Shown: piece by piece, positions 10,931 through 30,866 of the stretch
Layout of the letters: every line of letters starts with the position of its first letter
Numbering within the stretch: position 1 is the first letter of the stretch
DNA from: Lysinibacillus pakistanensis
GTDB taxonomy: Bacteria > Bacillota > Bacilli > Bacillales_A > Planococcaceae
Length of the DNA stretch: 61,309 bases
Direction of reading: 5' to 3'
Assembly: GCA_001312325.1 (NCBI GenBank)
Contig: BBDJ01000032.1
Span: forward strand, 1-61,309
Translations under genes and position numbers: made by a program
Notes under the pieces: generated by a model
Database searches by the model: none
What the model was told of the DNA's origin: nothing
Seen by the model: only the letters and a program-made list of their open reading frames with translations

Positions 10931-11499
10931 TGAATGCTCCAGCCAAGATTGCCGTTTTTGCCTCAGGCAGTGGTAGCAATTTTCAGGCCATTCAAGAGGC
11001 GATTGAACGTGGCGAGCTACATGCAAAAGTCGAGCTTGTTGTAACAGACAAGCCTGGTGCATTTGTAGTAACACGTGCCGAGAATTTTAGTATTCCAGTC
11101 CTAGCTTTAAATCCAAAAGAGTTTGCTTCAAAAGCAGATTACGAGACAGCTATTATCAATGCTTTACAGGAATGTAATGTGGAATGGATTGTGCTCGCCG
11201 GTTATATGCGACTGATTAGTGAAGTATTACTTTCAGCATTTCCACAACGTATCGTGAATATCCATCCGTCATTATTACCAGCTTTCCCAGGTAAGGATGC
11301 AATTGGGCAAGCGATGGAACATGGAGTCAAGATAACAGGTGTAACTGTGCATTTTGTAGACGAAGGTATGGACACAGGTCCTATTATTGCTCAAGCAGCA
11401 GTTGCCGTTATTGATGGTGATCGTGAGGCAACAGAAGTGGCTATTCATAAGCAAGAGCATGTACTATATACGAAAGCTTTACAGCAATTATTAAAGTAA
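10930..11499 (+). CDS. purN: Phosphoribosylglycinamide formyltransferase
   Basis: PurN transfers a formyl group from 10-formyl-THF to GAR. The start ATG at 10930 overlaps the purM stop. FASGSGSNFQA near the N-terminus binds the GAR phosphate. The catalytic NIHPSLLPAFPG (Asn, His) is near residues 107-118, and GVTVHFVDEGMDTGPII carries the catalytic Asp. The protein has 189 residues and an intact frame. Confidence 0.97.
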   Translation: MNAPAKIAVFASGSGSNFQAIQEAIERGELHAKVELVVTDKPGAFVVTRAENFSIPVLALNPKEFASKADYETAIINALQECNVEWIVLAGYMRLISEVLLSAFPQRIVNIHPSLLPAFPGKDAIGQAMEHGVKITGVTVHFVDEGMDTGPIIAQAAVAVIDGDREATEVAIHKQEHVLYTKALQQLLK

Positions 11500-11510
11500 A
11501 CGATTGATGA

Positions 11511-11543
11511 AGAGTTAGGGCTACTCACTGAATACCTAACTCT
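11511..11543 (+). other. Intercistronic hairpin purN-purH
   Basis: AGAGTTAGG and CCTAACTCT form a perfect 9-bp stem with a 15-nt loop and no T-run. It is more likely an mRNA-stability or processing hairpin than a terminator. Confidence 0.5.
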
Positions 11544-11606
11544 ACTCTATCAATAATTGTAAGACAATTTCGTGGCAAACACGATAAAAATTAGGAGGAT
11601 GTTGTT

Positions 11607-13134
11607 GTGACAAAACGTGCATTAATCAGTGTTTCCAATAAAGATGGTATTTTAGAATTTGCAAAAGAACTAGTAGCATTAGGTTATGAAATTTTATCAA
11701 CTGGTGGTACAAAAAAAATGTTACAGGACAATCATGTTGCCGTAACAGCAGTTGATGAAGTAACTAAATTCCCTGAAATATTAGATGGTCGTGTAAAAAC
11801 ATTAAACCCAATGATTCACGGTGGTCTATTAGGTAAGTTTGATGATGCTTCTCATCAAGCGCAAATGAATGAGCATGGAATTGAGCCAATTGAGATTGTT
11901 TGTGTCAATCTTTATCCGTTCGTTGAAACAATTTCAAAGCCTAATGTAACATGGGATGATGCTATCGAGAATATTGATATCGGTGGTCCAACAATGTTAC
12001 GTTCTGCAGCAAAAAAACCATCAATATGTCACAGTAATTGTGGATAGCAATGACTATGCAAATGTATTAGAGGAACTAAAAGCAGACGGCACAACAACAA
12101 TTGAAACGCGTCGCAAGCTAGCTGCAAAGGTTTTCCGTCACACAGCTGCCTATGATTCCTATATATCAAACTATTTAACTGAAGAAGAGTTTCCTGAGAG
12201 CTTAACAATGACATATGAATTAAAACAAAACTTGCGTTATGGTGAAAATCCTCATCAAAAAGCAGCATTCTATCAAAAACGTCTTGGCTCTGATTTCTCA
12301 TTAGCCTATGCAACTCAATTACATGGCAAAGAATTATCTTACAATAATATCCAAGATGGCAATGCAGCTTTGCAAATTGTAAAAGAGTTTGAAATGCCTG
12401 CAGCAGTTGCAGTAAAACATATGAATCCTTGTGGTGTTGGTACAGGTGTAACATTAGAGGAAGCATTTGATAAAGCATACGAAGCAGACCCTGTATCTAT
12501 ATTTGGTGGTATTATCGCATTAAACATGGAAGTGGATGCAGCAACGGCTGAAAAATTAAGTCATATTTTCTTAGAAATTATTATTGCACCAGCCTTTACT
12601 CAAGAAGCCCTTGATATTTTAACGCAAAAGAAAAATATTCGTTTATTAACAATTCCTTTTGAGCAAGTAAAACAAGATAATTTTAATGTAGTATCTGTAG
12701 AAGGCGGACTTCTTGTTCAAGAGCCGGATCGTTACGGCTTTGCTAATGCAGATATCAAAGTAGTAACAGATCGTGAACCAACAGCACAAGAATGGGAAGC
12801 ATTACAGCTTGGCTGGTCAGTTGTCAAACATGTTAAATCAAATGCAATTGTCGTAACAGATTCTCAAATGACGCTTGGTGTTGGTGCAGGTCAGATGAAT
12901 CGTGTTGGTGCAGCTAAAATTGCCTTTGAGCAAGCTGGCGAAAAAGCAAAAGGTGCTGCATTAGCATCTGATGCATTCTTCCCAATGAGTGATACTGTGG
13001 AAGCAGCTGCGGCAGCTGGTATTACGGCAATTATTCAACCAGGCGGCTCCATTAAAGATCAGGATTCTATTGATAAAGCAAATGAGTATGGTATTACAAT
13101 GGTATTTACTGGTGTACGCCACTTTAAGCATTAA
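11607..13134 (+). CDS. purH: AICAR transformylase/IMP cyclohydrolase
   Basis: This bifunctional enzyme performs the last two steps to IMP. The start is GTG 11607 (a TTG lies 3 nt upstream), with TAGGAGG before it. The cyclohydrolase half has STGGTKKML and [14 protein letters not shown]. The transformylase half has [13 protein letters not shown] and AVKHMNPCG, with the catalytic Lys-His. An extra A at 12011-12017 splits the frame within the N-terminal half. Corrected length is 508, as expected. Confidence 0.96.
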
Positions 13135-13155
13135 TCAAAATATATTAAATTCTAA

Positions 13156-14466
<1,311 letters not shown>

Positions 14467-14524
14467 AATTTTATCATGCTTTGAAACTTCTTCTTATTAT
14501 TAAACGTATGATTTATAAGGGTAA

Positions 14525-14556
14525 GAGCCGTCTCATATAGTTGAGACGGCTCCTTT
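14525..14556 (+). terminator. pur operon terminator
   Basis: The 11-bp stem GAGCCGTCTCA/TGAGACGGCTC is followed by a short C/T-rich tail. It lies between purD and the convergent minus-strand gene, so it may serve both. Confidence 0.65.
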
Positions 14557-14558
14557 GA

Positions 14559-15018
14559 CTAAGAAGGATTTTGTGCTTTAGTTGTAGAATTTTTACTGTC
14601 TGAGGAATTTTGATTTGAAGTGCTGGCGTCAGATTGCTTTGAAGCAGTTGCGCTTAATCCTGACGAATTACCAGATATGGCAGAGGAGAAATCCTTCATG
14701 AGCTTGCCGATTTGCTCAGATGACATGGTTTGATTAGATGTCATAGATTGATTAGATGACATAGAATTTTGTCCACCGAGCATACTTTGCATAGAGCTAT
14801 TCACGGCATTTTGCATATTGGAACTCAGTAAAGCTTTTGTCGGGCAATACTTAAAGATACCCTCAGCCATTTTCATAGCACCTAATGCAATCATTAATCG
14901 ACCGCCCGTACAGTTAGGATTTCTTGAAGCCCTAGCGATACCAAATGCCGTCATACCTGTACCCATGGCAAAGCGACAGAAGGCATTTTTTTTCACTTAA
15001 ATTAGCTTGTTGCATCAT
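14559..15018 (-). CDS. DUF2892-like small protein with Ser/Asn-rich tail
   Basis: The minus-strand start at 15018 (ATGATG) has AAAGGAGG 8 nt upstream. The first half (NAFCRFAMGTGMTAFGIARA.. to KYCPTKALL) resembles DUF2892/YgaP-type membrane domains: a glycine/alanine-rich pair of hydrophobic helices ending in a CP motif. The second half is low complexity (Ser, Asn, Thr, Met, Gln) and probably disordered. An extra T at 14986-14993 breaks the frame just after the start; corrected length is 152. Function is unknown. The gene is convergent with purD. Confidence 0.65.
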
Positions 15019-15221
15019 ACTATTTCCTCCTTTAGTCATTGTGGAAAAAAATAAAGCGGGGTGCACTTTGCTTTATGAAAGTGCTGTGTTACGATTGAAA
15101 CAAGATGATTGCATAATTGCCGCATTTTAATGAAAAAAATGCGCTTATGCAATAGTAGTATGTGATATCACATTAGAATTACACAATGAAATTTTACGTA
15201 ATTTAGGAAGGAGCGGATAGA

Positions 15222-16943
15222 ATGGATCCAGTATGGAAAATTACAAAATTACGCCAACAATTAGCGGTAATTGATGGTAAAAAGGCACCGGATATTGTGT
15301 TAAAAAAATGCACGTTATTTACATAGTATGCTCAAACAATGGGTAGTAGGGAACATTTGGATTTTAGGAGATCGAATTGTCTATGCTGGCGACAGAATGC
15401 CTCCTTTTATAGAGGGGACAGAGGTGTTGATTGTACGAATAAAACAATTGTACCAGGCTATATTGAACCTCATGTCCATCCATTCCAGCTCTATCATCCA
15501 CAATCTTTTGCTGATTTTTGTGGACAGCTAGGCACAACAGCTTTTATTTCTGATAATTTAAGTTTTGTTTTATCTTTAGAAAATAAGAAAGCGTTTTCAA
15601 TATTGAATGACTTGAAAAAGCTTCCGTTTTCTTTTTACTGGTGGACACGCTTTGATTCACAAACTGAGATGGAGCAGGAGGAAGAAATTTTCTCTAATAC
15701 ATCAATCTTAGAATGGTTAGAGCGGGATGATGTTTTACTTGGAGGAGAGTTAACAGGCTGGCCAAGATTGTTGCATGGGGATGACCAAATGCTTTATCGT
15801 ATGCAAATGGCTAAAGGCTACGGCAAAAAAATAGAAGGCCATTTTCCAGGAGCTTCAGAAAGAACTTTAGCCCGTATGAAACTACTTGGGGCAGATGGTG
15901 ATCATGAGGCAATGACAGTGGAGGAAGTGGAAAGACGTATTATGCAGGGATATGCTGTGACACTACGTCATTCTTCGATTCGCCCAGATTTACCACATCT
16001 CTTAAAAGGAATTGTAGAAAAAGGGCTTCCTATTTTTGATCATTTAATGATGACAACAGACGGTTCAACGCCTTCTTTCCATCAGGATGGTGTGATGGAT
16101 AAATGTATTCAAGCAGCTTTAGATGCAGGTGTCTCACCAATAGATGCCTATCAAATGGCTACTTATAATGTTGCACGCTATTACAATATGTCTAGCTTAC
16201 ATGGTTTTATCGCGACAGGACGATTTGCTTCCTTGAATATATTACAAGATGAATGGCATCCAGTTCCTGAAAGCGTATTATCCAAAGGTGTCTGGTTAAA
16301 ACGTGATGGACAGCGTGTGCATAAACTTGCTGCTATAGATTATTCAGCTCTTCCAGCGTTTAATTTAGGATTTTCATTAAATTCCCATGATTTCCAGTTT
16401 TCAATGCCATTTGGAATTGAGCTTGTGAACGATGTTATTACAAAACCATATAATTCCTTAGTTACTAGGGAAGGGCAGCTTGCTGATCATGATGAGTGTT
16501 ATTTAATGCTTATTAATAGAGACGGTAATTGGCACGTAAATACGATGATCAAAGGCTTTGCGACTAGTGTTCAAGCTTTGCCTCTTCTTACTCCAATACA
16601 GGTGATATTTTACTTATTGGAAAAAAATAAAGAGGATATGATAAAAGCCTTTGAGGAAATGAAAGCGATGCAGGGAGGCATTGTCCTTGTAGAAAAGGGA
16701 AAAGTTATTGCTTCTATTCCTTTAACAATAGGTGGTCTACTTTTTGATGGAGATGTAGAAGAATTAACAAATAAAGAACTAGCTTTAAAACAAGCATTAG
16801 CTGAGCGTGGTTATCGTCTAGGTGATGCAATCTATACTTTGTTATTTTTACAATCTACACATTTACCTTATATCCGTATAACACCAAAAGGGATTTTTGA
16901 TGTTATGAAGAATAAGTTATTATTACCAGCAGTTATGCGCTAG
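15222..16943 (+). CDS. yerA: YerA, adenine-deaminase-like amidohydrolase
   Basis: It has the architecture of adenine deaminase (AdeC family): a metal-dependent amidohydrolase with PGYIEPHVHPF as the HxH metal motif (about residue 85) and an adenine deaminase C-terminal domain. Start ATG 15222 follows GGAAGGAGCGG. Two opposite indels lie near the N-terminus: an extra A at 15302-15308 and a missing base near 15426 (IEGTEVVDCTNKTIVPG). Corrected length is 573. Substrate is not proven for YerA proteins. Placement after purD, as in B. subtilis, suggests purine salvage. Confidence 0.88.
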
Positions 16944-17017
16944 TTGTGATTTGATTTCACTATAGCGTAACCATAGCCCAATTACAGTTTGTGTGATTGT
17001 TTAAAGGAGAGAAAGTA

Positions 17018-18078
17018 ATGTATGTGTTAAAATCAAAAAAACTATTTATTACTATGGCATTTAGTGCCTTGTTAATAGGAGGATGTTCAAAGGATTCCTC
17101 GGAAGTAAAGGACCAAACAGACAAAACTAAAGAGGAACCAGTTATTGAGGAGCCTGTAAAAGAGGAAGCATTTCTTGCTCCTTTAACAGGAGAGGCTGTA
17201 AAAGAGGAGATTACACAACGTCCAATCATCGTGACGATTAATAATCATCCAGCAGCACGCCCTCAATCCGGATTAGCGGCGGCAGATATTATTTATGAAA
17301 TGCTGGCAGAGGGTGATGTTACTCGTTTTTTTAGCAGTCTACCAAAGTGAGTTACCAGAAAATTTTGGACCTGTTCGTAGTGCCAGATCCTATTTTGTCG
17401 ATATTGCTAAAGGCTTTGATGCATTTTATGTAGCTCATGGCTATAGCCCGGAAGCTAAATCAATGCTTGAGAATAATGTAATCGATAATATAAATGGCAT
17501 GAATTATGATGGTACTCTTTTTAAACGTTCAAAGGATCGTGTTGCACCGCATAATTCTTATATAACATCAGAGAATTTATTAAAAGGTGCTGAAAAGATA
17601 GGCGCTTCAATGATTTACAGTGAAAAAGTGCGTCAGGCTTTTTATGAACCCGATGAACGTGGTAAAATAGGCATTGAAACAAGTAAAGTTGACATTTACT
17701 ACGGAAATAGTGAGTATTTCCATAATTCGTATGTGTATGATCATCAAAATAATCATTATGGACGACAATCGGCTGGCGTTGACACAAAGGATATGTTAAC
17801 AGGCGAGGCATTATCATTGGCAAATGTTTTATTTTTTTGAAATGAATCATCGAACTATTGATAATGTTGGACGCCAAGAAATTGATTTAACTTCTGGTGG
17901 AAATGCTTACGTATTCCAAAATGGCTATATGAGAGAAGTTAAATGGGCTAATATTGATGGATTACCAATAGCTGTTGAAGAATCTGGGGAGCTTGTTAAA
18001 TTAGTACCAGGAAAGTCATGGGTTCATTTCGTACCAGCTTCACCAGGGTTACAGACAATGGTGAAAACGCAGCCTTAA
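17018..18078 (+). CDS. yerB: YerB, DUF3048 lipoprotein
   Basis: The N-terminus is a lipoprotein signal: a KSKK basic start, a hydrophobic helix, then the lipobox LLIGGC (Cys about residue 23). The rest matches DUF3048 (RPIIVTINNHPAARPQSGL.., GPVRSARSYFVDIA). ATG 17018 is preferred over the upstream TTG because AAAGGAG stands 8 nt before it. Extra T bases at 17326-17332 and 17832-17838 split the gene into three frames. Corrected length is 352. It is exported and membrane anchored; its function is not known. Confidence 0.88.
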
Positions 18079-18093
18079 AGGGAGGAAAATTGC

Positions 18094-18416
18094 ATGCAAA
18101 TCGAAAAAAATTCGAGGGCATCAAACAGATCAATTATTTAAAGCAGTGTTAGAGCTGAAAGACATTGAAGAATGCTATAAGTTTTTTTGATGATTTATGT
18201 ACGATTAGTGAAATTCAATCACTAGCACAACGCTTTGAAGTTGCGCATTTATTACGTTTAAAGAAAACCTACGAATCCATCAAAAAGGAAACAGGTGCTA
18301 GTACAGCAACAATTTCTCGAGTGCGACGTTGCTTTGATTATGGAAACGATACATATGATGAAATGCTAGGTCGTTTGTATCCTGATGAAAAACCATTTCA
18401 AGCACCAAAAGAATAG
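18094..18416 (+). CDS. yerC: YerC/YecD, TrpR-related DNA-binding protein
   Basis: This short helix-turn-helix protein belongs to the TrpR superfamily. The recognition region KKETGASTATISRVRRC is evident near residues 63-79. ATG 18094 follows GGGAGG. Two indels, A7 at 18104-18110 and T7 at 18182-18188, interrupt the N-terminal half; corrected length is 106. It follows yerB by 15 nt and is probably co-transcribed, ending at the terminator at 18425. Its target genes are unknown. Confidence 0.85.
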
Positions 18417-18424
18417 TAGGTAAA

Positions 18425-18458
18425 GAGGCTGGGTAGAGTTTCTGCCCAGTCTTTTTCA
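18425..18458 (+). terminator. Rho-independent terminator after yerC
   Basis: GGCTGGG pairs with CCCAGTC (one G-U) around a short loop and is followed by TTTTT. Confidence 0.8.
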
Positions 18459-18526
18459 TTTTTTTTGTCGTCAGTCATAAGCTATACTTGTTAACGAATA
18501 GAGGAAAATGATAGGTGGTAAAATAA

Positions 18527-19218
18527 ATGGAATATTTAGAATGGAGACATGTGTTTAAGCTCGATCCAGCTAAGGAAATTTCAGATGAAGCATTAGAAAA
18601 AAATTTGCGAATCAGGAACAGATGTCATTTTAGTTGGAGGTACAGATGATATAACATTGGATGGTGTTTTAGATTTACTGGTCCGTGTAAGACGCTTTGA
18701 AGTACCGATAGCGCTTGAAATTTCTACAATTGATTCGGTAACACCAGGCTATGACTATTACTTTATTCCGACAGTGTTAAATAGTGATGATCCTAAATGG
18801 ATTAAAAACTTACACCACGAAGCGATAAAGGAATATGGGGATATCATGGTGTGGGACGAGCTAGTTGCTGAGGGCTATTGTATATTAAATCCACACTGTA
18901 AGGCTGCAGAAGTGACAAATGCAAAAACGGATTTATCGTTAGATGACATTATTGCTTATGCAAGTCTGGCTGAAAACTTTTTTTAAGCTACCAGTATTTT
19001 ATATAGAGTATAGCGGAACATATGGTGATATTAGTGTTGTTAGTGCTGTAAAGCAGGAGCTTAAAAATACACGATTATTTTATGGTGGTGGTGTTACTTC
19101 CGCAAAGCAAGCAGCCGAAATGGCAAAATATGCGGATACAGTTGTAGTTGGTAATATTATTTATGATGATTTAAAAGCTGCACTTGCAACTGTTAAGGCT
19201 GTTAAAAATACGATATAA
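18527..19218 (+). CDS. pcrB: Heptaprenylglyceryl phosphate synthase
   Basis: PcrB joins heptaprenyl diphosphate to glycerol-1-phosphate, a bacterial counterpart of an archaeal lipid step. It is a TIM barrel with [12 protein letters not shown] near residue 31 and phosphate-binding GGGVTS near 190. Start ATG 18527 follows AGGTGG. Extra bases at 18597-18603 (A) and 18978-18984 (T) break it. Corrected length is 229 (B. subtilis PcrB 228). It is 32 nt upstream of pcrA. Confidence 0.93.
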
Positions 19219-19250
19219 TTTAAGAACAAACGTTTGTAAGGTGGTGCGAA

Positions 19251-26062
<6,812 letters not shown>

Positions 26063-26095
26063 CAATTTAGATGTAACTTGATGTATTGTCTTAAC

Positions 26096-26150
26096 AGCTT
26101 TGACAGAAAGCTAAGGCATTTTAATTGCATATGCCAGCTTTCTGTTCCAT
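26096..26150 (+). other. Long intercistronic hairpin ligA-camS
   Basis: ACAGAAAGCT and AGCTTTCTGT pair around an inner GGCAT/ATGCC stem. No T-run follows, so it looks like a processing or stability hairpin rather than a terminator. Confidence 0.55.
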
Positions 26151-26198
26151 AAGTTCAGATTCATCAAAATTGAATTTCAGTAAAGGAGTATTAAAATA

Positions 26199-27334
26199 AT
26201 GAAGTCATTTCGACTCATTCCAGCAATGATCGCTGCTACAATGCTAGTCGGCTGTGTACCTACTAAGAAGGACACAGAGCTTACACAGGAGACACAACAG
26301 GAAAAAGCGGAAACAACAATTATTCCAAGCTTCAAGATAGATGAATCCTATTACAAGCTGCTAACACCCTACAAAGAAAGTGCTAGTAGAGGTTTGGTAG
26401 TTTCTAATATATATACAAAATATGATATGAAGGAAGTAGAAACAGGCCTGATGCGCCTTTCTCAGAATGAGTTTGACACAGAAAATTTTTTTCTTCCAGG
26501 AGGGTCAATATTTAGCTAAAAGCACTGTGACTAATTGGCTGAAGCGTAGTTCTCAAGAAAAGGATGGTTTAAATCCTCCAGCAACGGAATCTATGCCAGC
26601 AGAGGAACGTGCAAAAAAAGGCACCCATTTATTTATCGCATATAGTTGAGCAGAATTATTTAACTAAAACAAAAGATAATAAAGTGAAATTAGGTGGAAT
26701 TTCAATAGGACTTTCCTTAAACTCTATTTATTATTATCAAAAAGTAAAATATGGGGAGTATTATGAGGAGCCAATACCGGAATCAGCACTTGTTGAACAA
26801 GGGAAGAAAATGGCTTCTGAAATTGTTTCTCGTTTAAGAGCTCGTGAAGAATTGAAAGATGTCCCGATTGTAGTAGGCTTATTTAAACAGAAAGCTAATA
26901 ATGATATTATTCCAGGGACATATTTTAGCTATGGCGTTGCAAAAGCTGGACAAAATGATGTAGCTGATTGGCAAGCGATTGATGAAGAATATGTCCTATT
27001 CCCAACAGATGAATCGAAGGATGTTTATCGAGAGGATAGCAAAAACTTTAAGAATTTTAAACTGGATATCGATAAATATTTTTCTAACTATACGAGTGTG
27101 ATAGGAACAGGCTTCTATCAAAATAAAGAAATTCAAAAGCTAAAAATTGAAGTACCCATTCAATTCTTCGGTCAAGCAGAAATTATTGGTTTTACCCAAT
27201 ATCTAACTGGTGTTCTCATGAATTATTTCGGAAATATCAATGTTGAGGTAAGCATTACTTCGATAAACGGTCCAGAGGCGTTAATTATTAAGAAACCGAA
27301 TGATAAAGAACCTTATGTGCATATCTATGAATAA
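26199..27334 (+). CDS. camS: CamS/YerH family lipoprotein
   Basis: This sex-pheromone-type lipoprotein family (staph-cAM373 precursor; B. subtilis YerH) shows a signal peptide with lipobox MLVGC at about residues 15-19. It then has a charged linker, and a C-terminal domain ending NGPEALIIKKPNDKEPYVHIYE. ATG 26199 follows AAAGGAG. Extra bases at 26486-26492 (T) and 26613-26619 (A) produce three raw frames; corrected length is 377. It sits after ligA as in B. subtilis. Anchoring to the outer membrane leaflet is predicted; its physiological role is unclear. Confidence 0.88.
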
Positions 27335-27367
27335 AATATAGTCAGCTCTGCGCTGGCTATATTTTTA
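27335..27367 (+). terminator. camS terminator
   Basis: ATATAGTCAGC pairs with GCTGGCTATAT (one mismatch or G-U) and TTTTTAT follows directly after the stop codon. Confidence 0.8.
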
Positions 27368-27596
27368 TGTATCCATCCAAAGAACAGCTATAAAGTGAAG
27401 GGATAGAAATAATGAAGAAATGGTTACACCTATAAGAGACAACACTCTGTCATAGTAGTGAAAGTTTCTATATTTTTGGTGAAAGTTGTGATTTTTAATA
27501 GGAAAAATGTTATGATTATTTGTATGGTTAACTTTATTCAACCCTATTGTTATCAAGAAAAACAATGATTTGAATGTGTATTCGGAGGTGTGGAAA

Positions 27597-27884
27597 ATGG
27601 CAAAATTAACAAAAGAGGAAGTTAAGCACGTTGCAAATTTAGCACGTCTTGCTATATCAGAAGAGGAAGCAGAAAAATTTGCTGAACAGCTTGGTAAAAT
27701 TACAGACTTCGCAGAGCAATTAAACGAGCTAGATACGACGAATGTTGAACCAACAACTCACGTGCTACCACTAGTAAACGTAATGCGTGAAGACGTGGCA
27801 ACAAAAGGCTTAGACCGCGAAGTAATGATGTTAAACGTAAAAGAACAAGAAGATGGTCAAGTAAAAGTACCAGCTATCATGTAA
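27597..27884 (+). CDS. gatC: Asp/Glu-tRNA amidotransferase subunit C
   Basis: GatC links GatA and GatB in the complex that converts Glu-tRNA(Gln) to Gln-tRNA(Gln). It begins [23 protein letters not shown] 27597 is chosen over the upstream ATG 27570 because CGGAGGTG stands right before it. Length is 95 residues with an intact frame. It is followed by gatA after 25 nt. Confidence 0.96.
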   Translation: MAKLTKEEVKHVANLARLAISEEEAEKFAEQLGKITDFAEQLNELDTTNVEPTTHVLPLVNVMREDVATKGLDREVMMLNVKEQEDGQVKVPAIM

Positions 27885-27909
27885 TACTAAAAAAATAGGA
27901 GGATTCCTC

Positions 27910-29375
27910 ATGACGTTATTTGAACGTTCAGCAAAGGAGCTACAAGCTGACATTAAAGCGGGTAACTTAACTATCGCTGATTTAACAAAAGAAGCATATG
28001 AACGAATTGCCAAGCTTGATGGCGATGTACAAGCCTTCCTTGCTTCGAATGAAGAAAAAGCAACTGCACAAGCAGCTGAAATGGACAAAGTACCATTTGA
28101 AGAGCGTGGACCACTTTTTGGCCTTCCTATCGGTGTGAAAGACAACATCGTAACAGAAGGCTTAGAAACAACTTGTGCTTCTAAAATTCTAGAAGGCTTT
28201 ATGCCAATATATGATGCAACTGTAGTAAAAAAGCTACGTGATGCCGGAATGGTAACGATCGGTAAACTAAATATGGATGAGTTCGCAATGGGGTCTTCCA
28301 ATGAAAACTCATACTATAAAACAACAAAAAAATCCTTGGAACTTAAACCACGTACCAGGTGGTTCTTCAGGTGCATCTGCCGCAGCAGTAGCAGCAGGGG
28401 AAGTACCATTCTCACTTGGTTCTGATACGGGTGGTTCTATCCGCCAACCAGCAGCTTATTGCGGTGTGGTAGGGATGAAGCCTACATATGGTCGTGTATC
28501 GCGTTTTGGACTAGTAGCATTTGCATCCTCTTTAGATCAAATTGGACCAATTACACGTAATGTTGAAGACAATGCTCTTTTACTTGAGGCAATTGCAGGT
28601 TTAGATCCTAATGATTCAACGTCTGCAAACGTAGAAGTACCAAACTATGCAGCAGCACTAACTGGTGATGTCAAAGGCTTACGCATTGCTGTACCAAAAG
28701 AATTTCTTGGTGAAGGTGTTGGTGAAGCAGCACGTCAGTCAGTTCTAGATGCGTTAGAAGTTTTAAAAGGCTTAGGTGCTACAGTAGAAGAAGTCTCACT
28801 TCCTCACTCTAAATATGCACTAGCTGCTTACTATATCCTATCTTCTTCTGAAGCGTCCTCGAACCTTTCTCGATTTGACGGTATCCGCTATGGTTTCCGC
28901 GCAGAAAACGTTACAAATTTAATGGACCTTTATAAAGAAACACGTGCTCAAGGCTTTGGTGATGAAGTAAAACGTCGTATTATGCTTGGAACTTACTCAT
29001 TAAGTGCTGGTACGTATGATGCTTATTACAAAAAAAGCACAACAAGCACGTACACTGATTAAAGCAGACTACGACAAAGTATTTGAAGACTTTGACGTAA
29101 TCATTGGGCCTACATCTCCAACACCAGCATTCAAAATTGGTGAAAACGTAGATGATCCTATGACAATGTATGCAAACGATATTTTAACAATCCCAATGAA
29201 CTTAGCGGGCGTACCTGCCATTTCAATTCCTTGTGGCTTTGAAAATGGTCTACCACTAGGTTTACAAATTATTGGTAAATACTTCGATGAAGCAACTATT
29301 TACCGTGTAGCTCATGCTTTTGAACAAGCAACGGAGTTCCATAAACAAGTTCCTCAAATGTGGGAGGGAAAATAA
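27910..29375 (+). CDS. gatA: Asp/Glu-tRNA amidotransferase subunit A
   Basis: GatA is the amidase that releases ammonia from glutamine. The amidase signature is present: catalytic Lys in GVKDNI (about residue 79), and the cis-Ser/Ser pair in [14 protein letters not shown] and [12 protein letters not shown] (about 150-180). ATG 27910 follows AGGAGG. Extra A bases at 28326-28332 and 29030-29036 break the frame. Corrected length is 487, matching the family. It ends 1 nt before gatB. Confidence 0.96.
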
Positions 29376-29376
29376 C

Positions 29377-30806
29377 ATGAACTTTGAAACAGTCATTGGT
29401 TTAGAAGTACACGTTGAGTTAAAAACAAACTCAAAAATCTTCTCTCCAGCACCAGCTCATTTCGGTGCTGAACCAAATACAAATACAACAGTTATTGACT
29501 TAGGATATCCTGGTGTCCTACCAGTCTTAATAAAAATGTGGTAGATTTCGCTATGCGTGCAGCTCTTGCATTGAATATGGAAATCGAGCAAGAAACGAAA
29601 TTTGACCGTAAAAATTACTTCTATCCAGATAATCCGAAAGCTTATCAAATCTCACAATTCGATAAACCAATCGGTAAAAACGGCTGGATTGATATTGAAG
29701 TAGACGGCTATACAAAACGTATCGGTATTACGCGACTTCATATGGAAGAGGATGCTGGGAAGCTTTCACATGCTGGTGACCACTCATTAGTTGACTTTAA
29801 CCGTCAAGGTACACCACTGGTAGAAATCGTATCTGAGCCAGACATTCGTACACCAAATGAAGCCTATGCATATCTAGAAAAATTAAAATCCATTATCCAA
29901 TATACAGATGTATCAGACTGTAAAATGGAAGAAGGTTCACTACGATGTGACGCTAACATTTCAATACGTCCATATGGTCAAGAGGAATTTGGAACGAAGA
30001 CAGAGCTTAAAAACCTTAACTCCTTCAACTTTGTTCGTCGTGGTTTAGAGCATGAGGAGTTACGCCAAGCAGATGTTCTTCTTTCTGGTGGTGTCATCGA
30101 GCAAGAAACGCGCCGCTTCGATGAAAAAAACAGGAAAAACAATCCTTATGCGTGTAAAAGAAGGAACTGATGATTATCGTTATTTCCCAGAGCCTGACTT
30201 AGTTCGTCTTTCTATCGATGACGCATGGCTAGAGCGTGTAAAATCGGAAATTCCAGAGCTTCCAGATGCACGTAAAAAAACGTTACGTTGAAGAATTAGG
30301 CTTAACACCATATGATGCAGGAGTTCTTGTTATTTCAAAAGAAATCTCAGACTTCTTTGAGGCAATGGTAGCAAAAGGTGCAGATGCTAAGCTTTCTGCC
30401 AACTGGTTAATGGGTGATGTTTCTGCTTACTTAAATGCAGAGCAAAAGGATCTTAAAGACACTGCTTTAACGCCAGAAAATCTTGCTGAAATGGTGAAAT
30501 TAATCACTGATGGTACAATTTCTTCTAAAATCGGTAAAAAAAGTGTTTGCCGAATTAGTTGAAAATGGAGGCTCCGCACAAGATATCGTCAAGGCAAAAG
30601 GTTTAGTTCAAATTTCTGATGAAGGTGCATTACTTGCGATTGTTACAGAGGTTCTTGACAATAATGCACAATCAATCGAAGACTTTAAAAATGGTAAGGA
30701 TCGTGCTATCGGCTTCTTAGTAGGTCAAATTATGAAGGCTACAAAAGGCCAAGCAAACCCTCCAATGGTCAATAAATTATTACAACAAGAAATTGCAAAG
30801 CGTTAA
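29377..30806 (+). CDS. gatB: Asp/Glu-tRNA amidotransferase subunit B
   Basis: GatB binds and phosphorylates the misacylated tRNA. The N-terminus [14 protein letters not shown] and [11 protein letters not shown] (around residue 124) are diagnostic, and the C-terminal YqeY-like tail is present. ATG 29377 follows GGGAGGG. Four indels occur: one missing A near 29529 ([12 protein letters not shown]) and extra A bases at 30124-30130, 30274-30280 and 30536-30542. Corrected length is 475, normal for GatB. Confidence 0.96.
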
Positions 30807-30810
30807 AAAA

Positions 30811-30851
30811 AAGATGGTGCTAGGCTAAGCTTAGTACCATCTTTCCTTTTA
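30811..30851 (+). terminator. gatCAB terminator
   Basis: AAAGATGGT pairs with ACCATCTTT, followed by CCTTTT, immediately after the gatB stop. Confidence 0.75.
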
Positions 30852-30866
30852 TAGTTTGGCTTACAC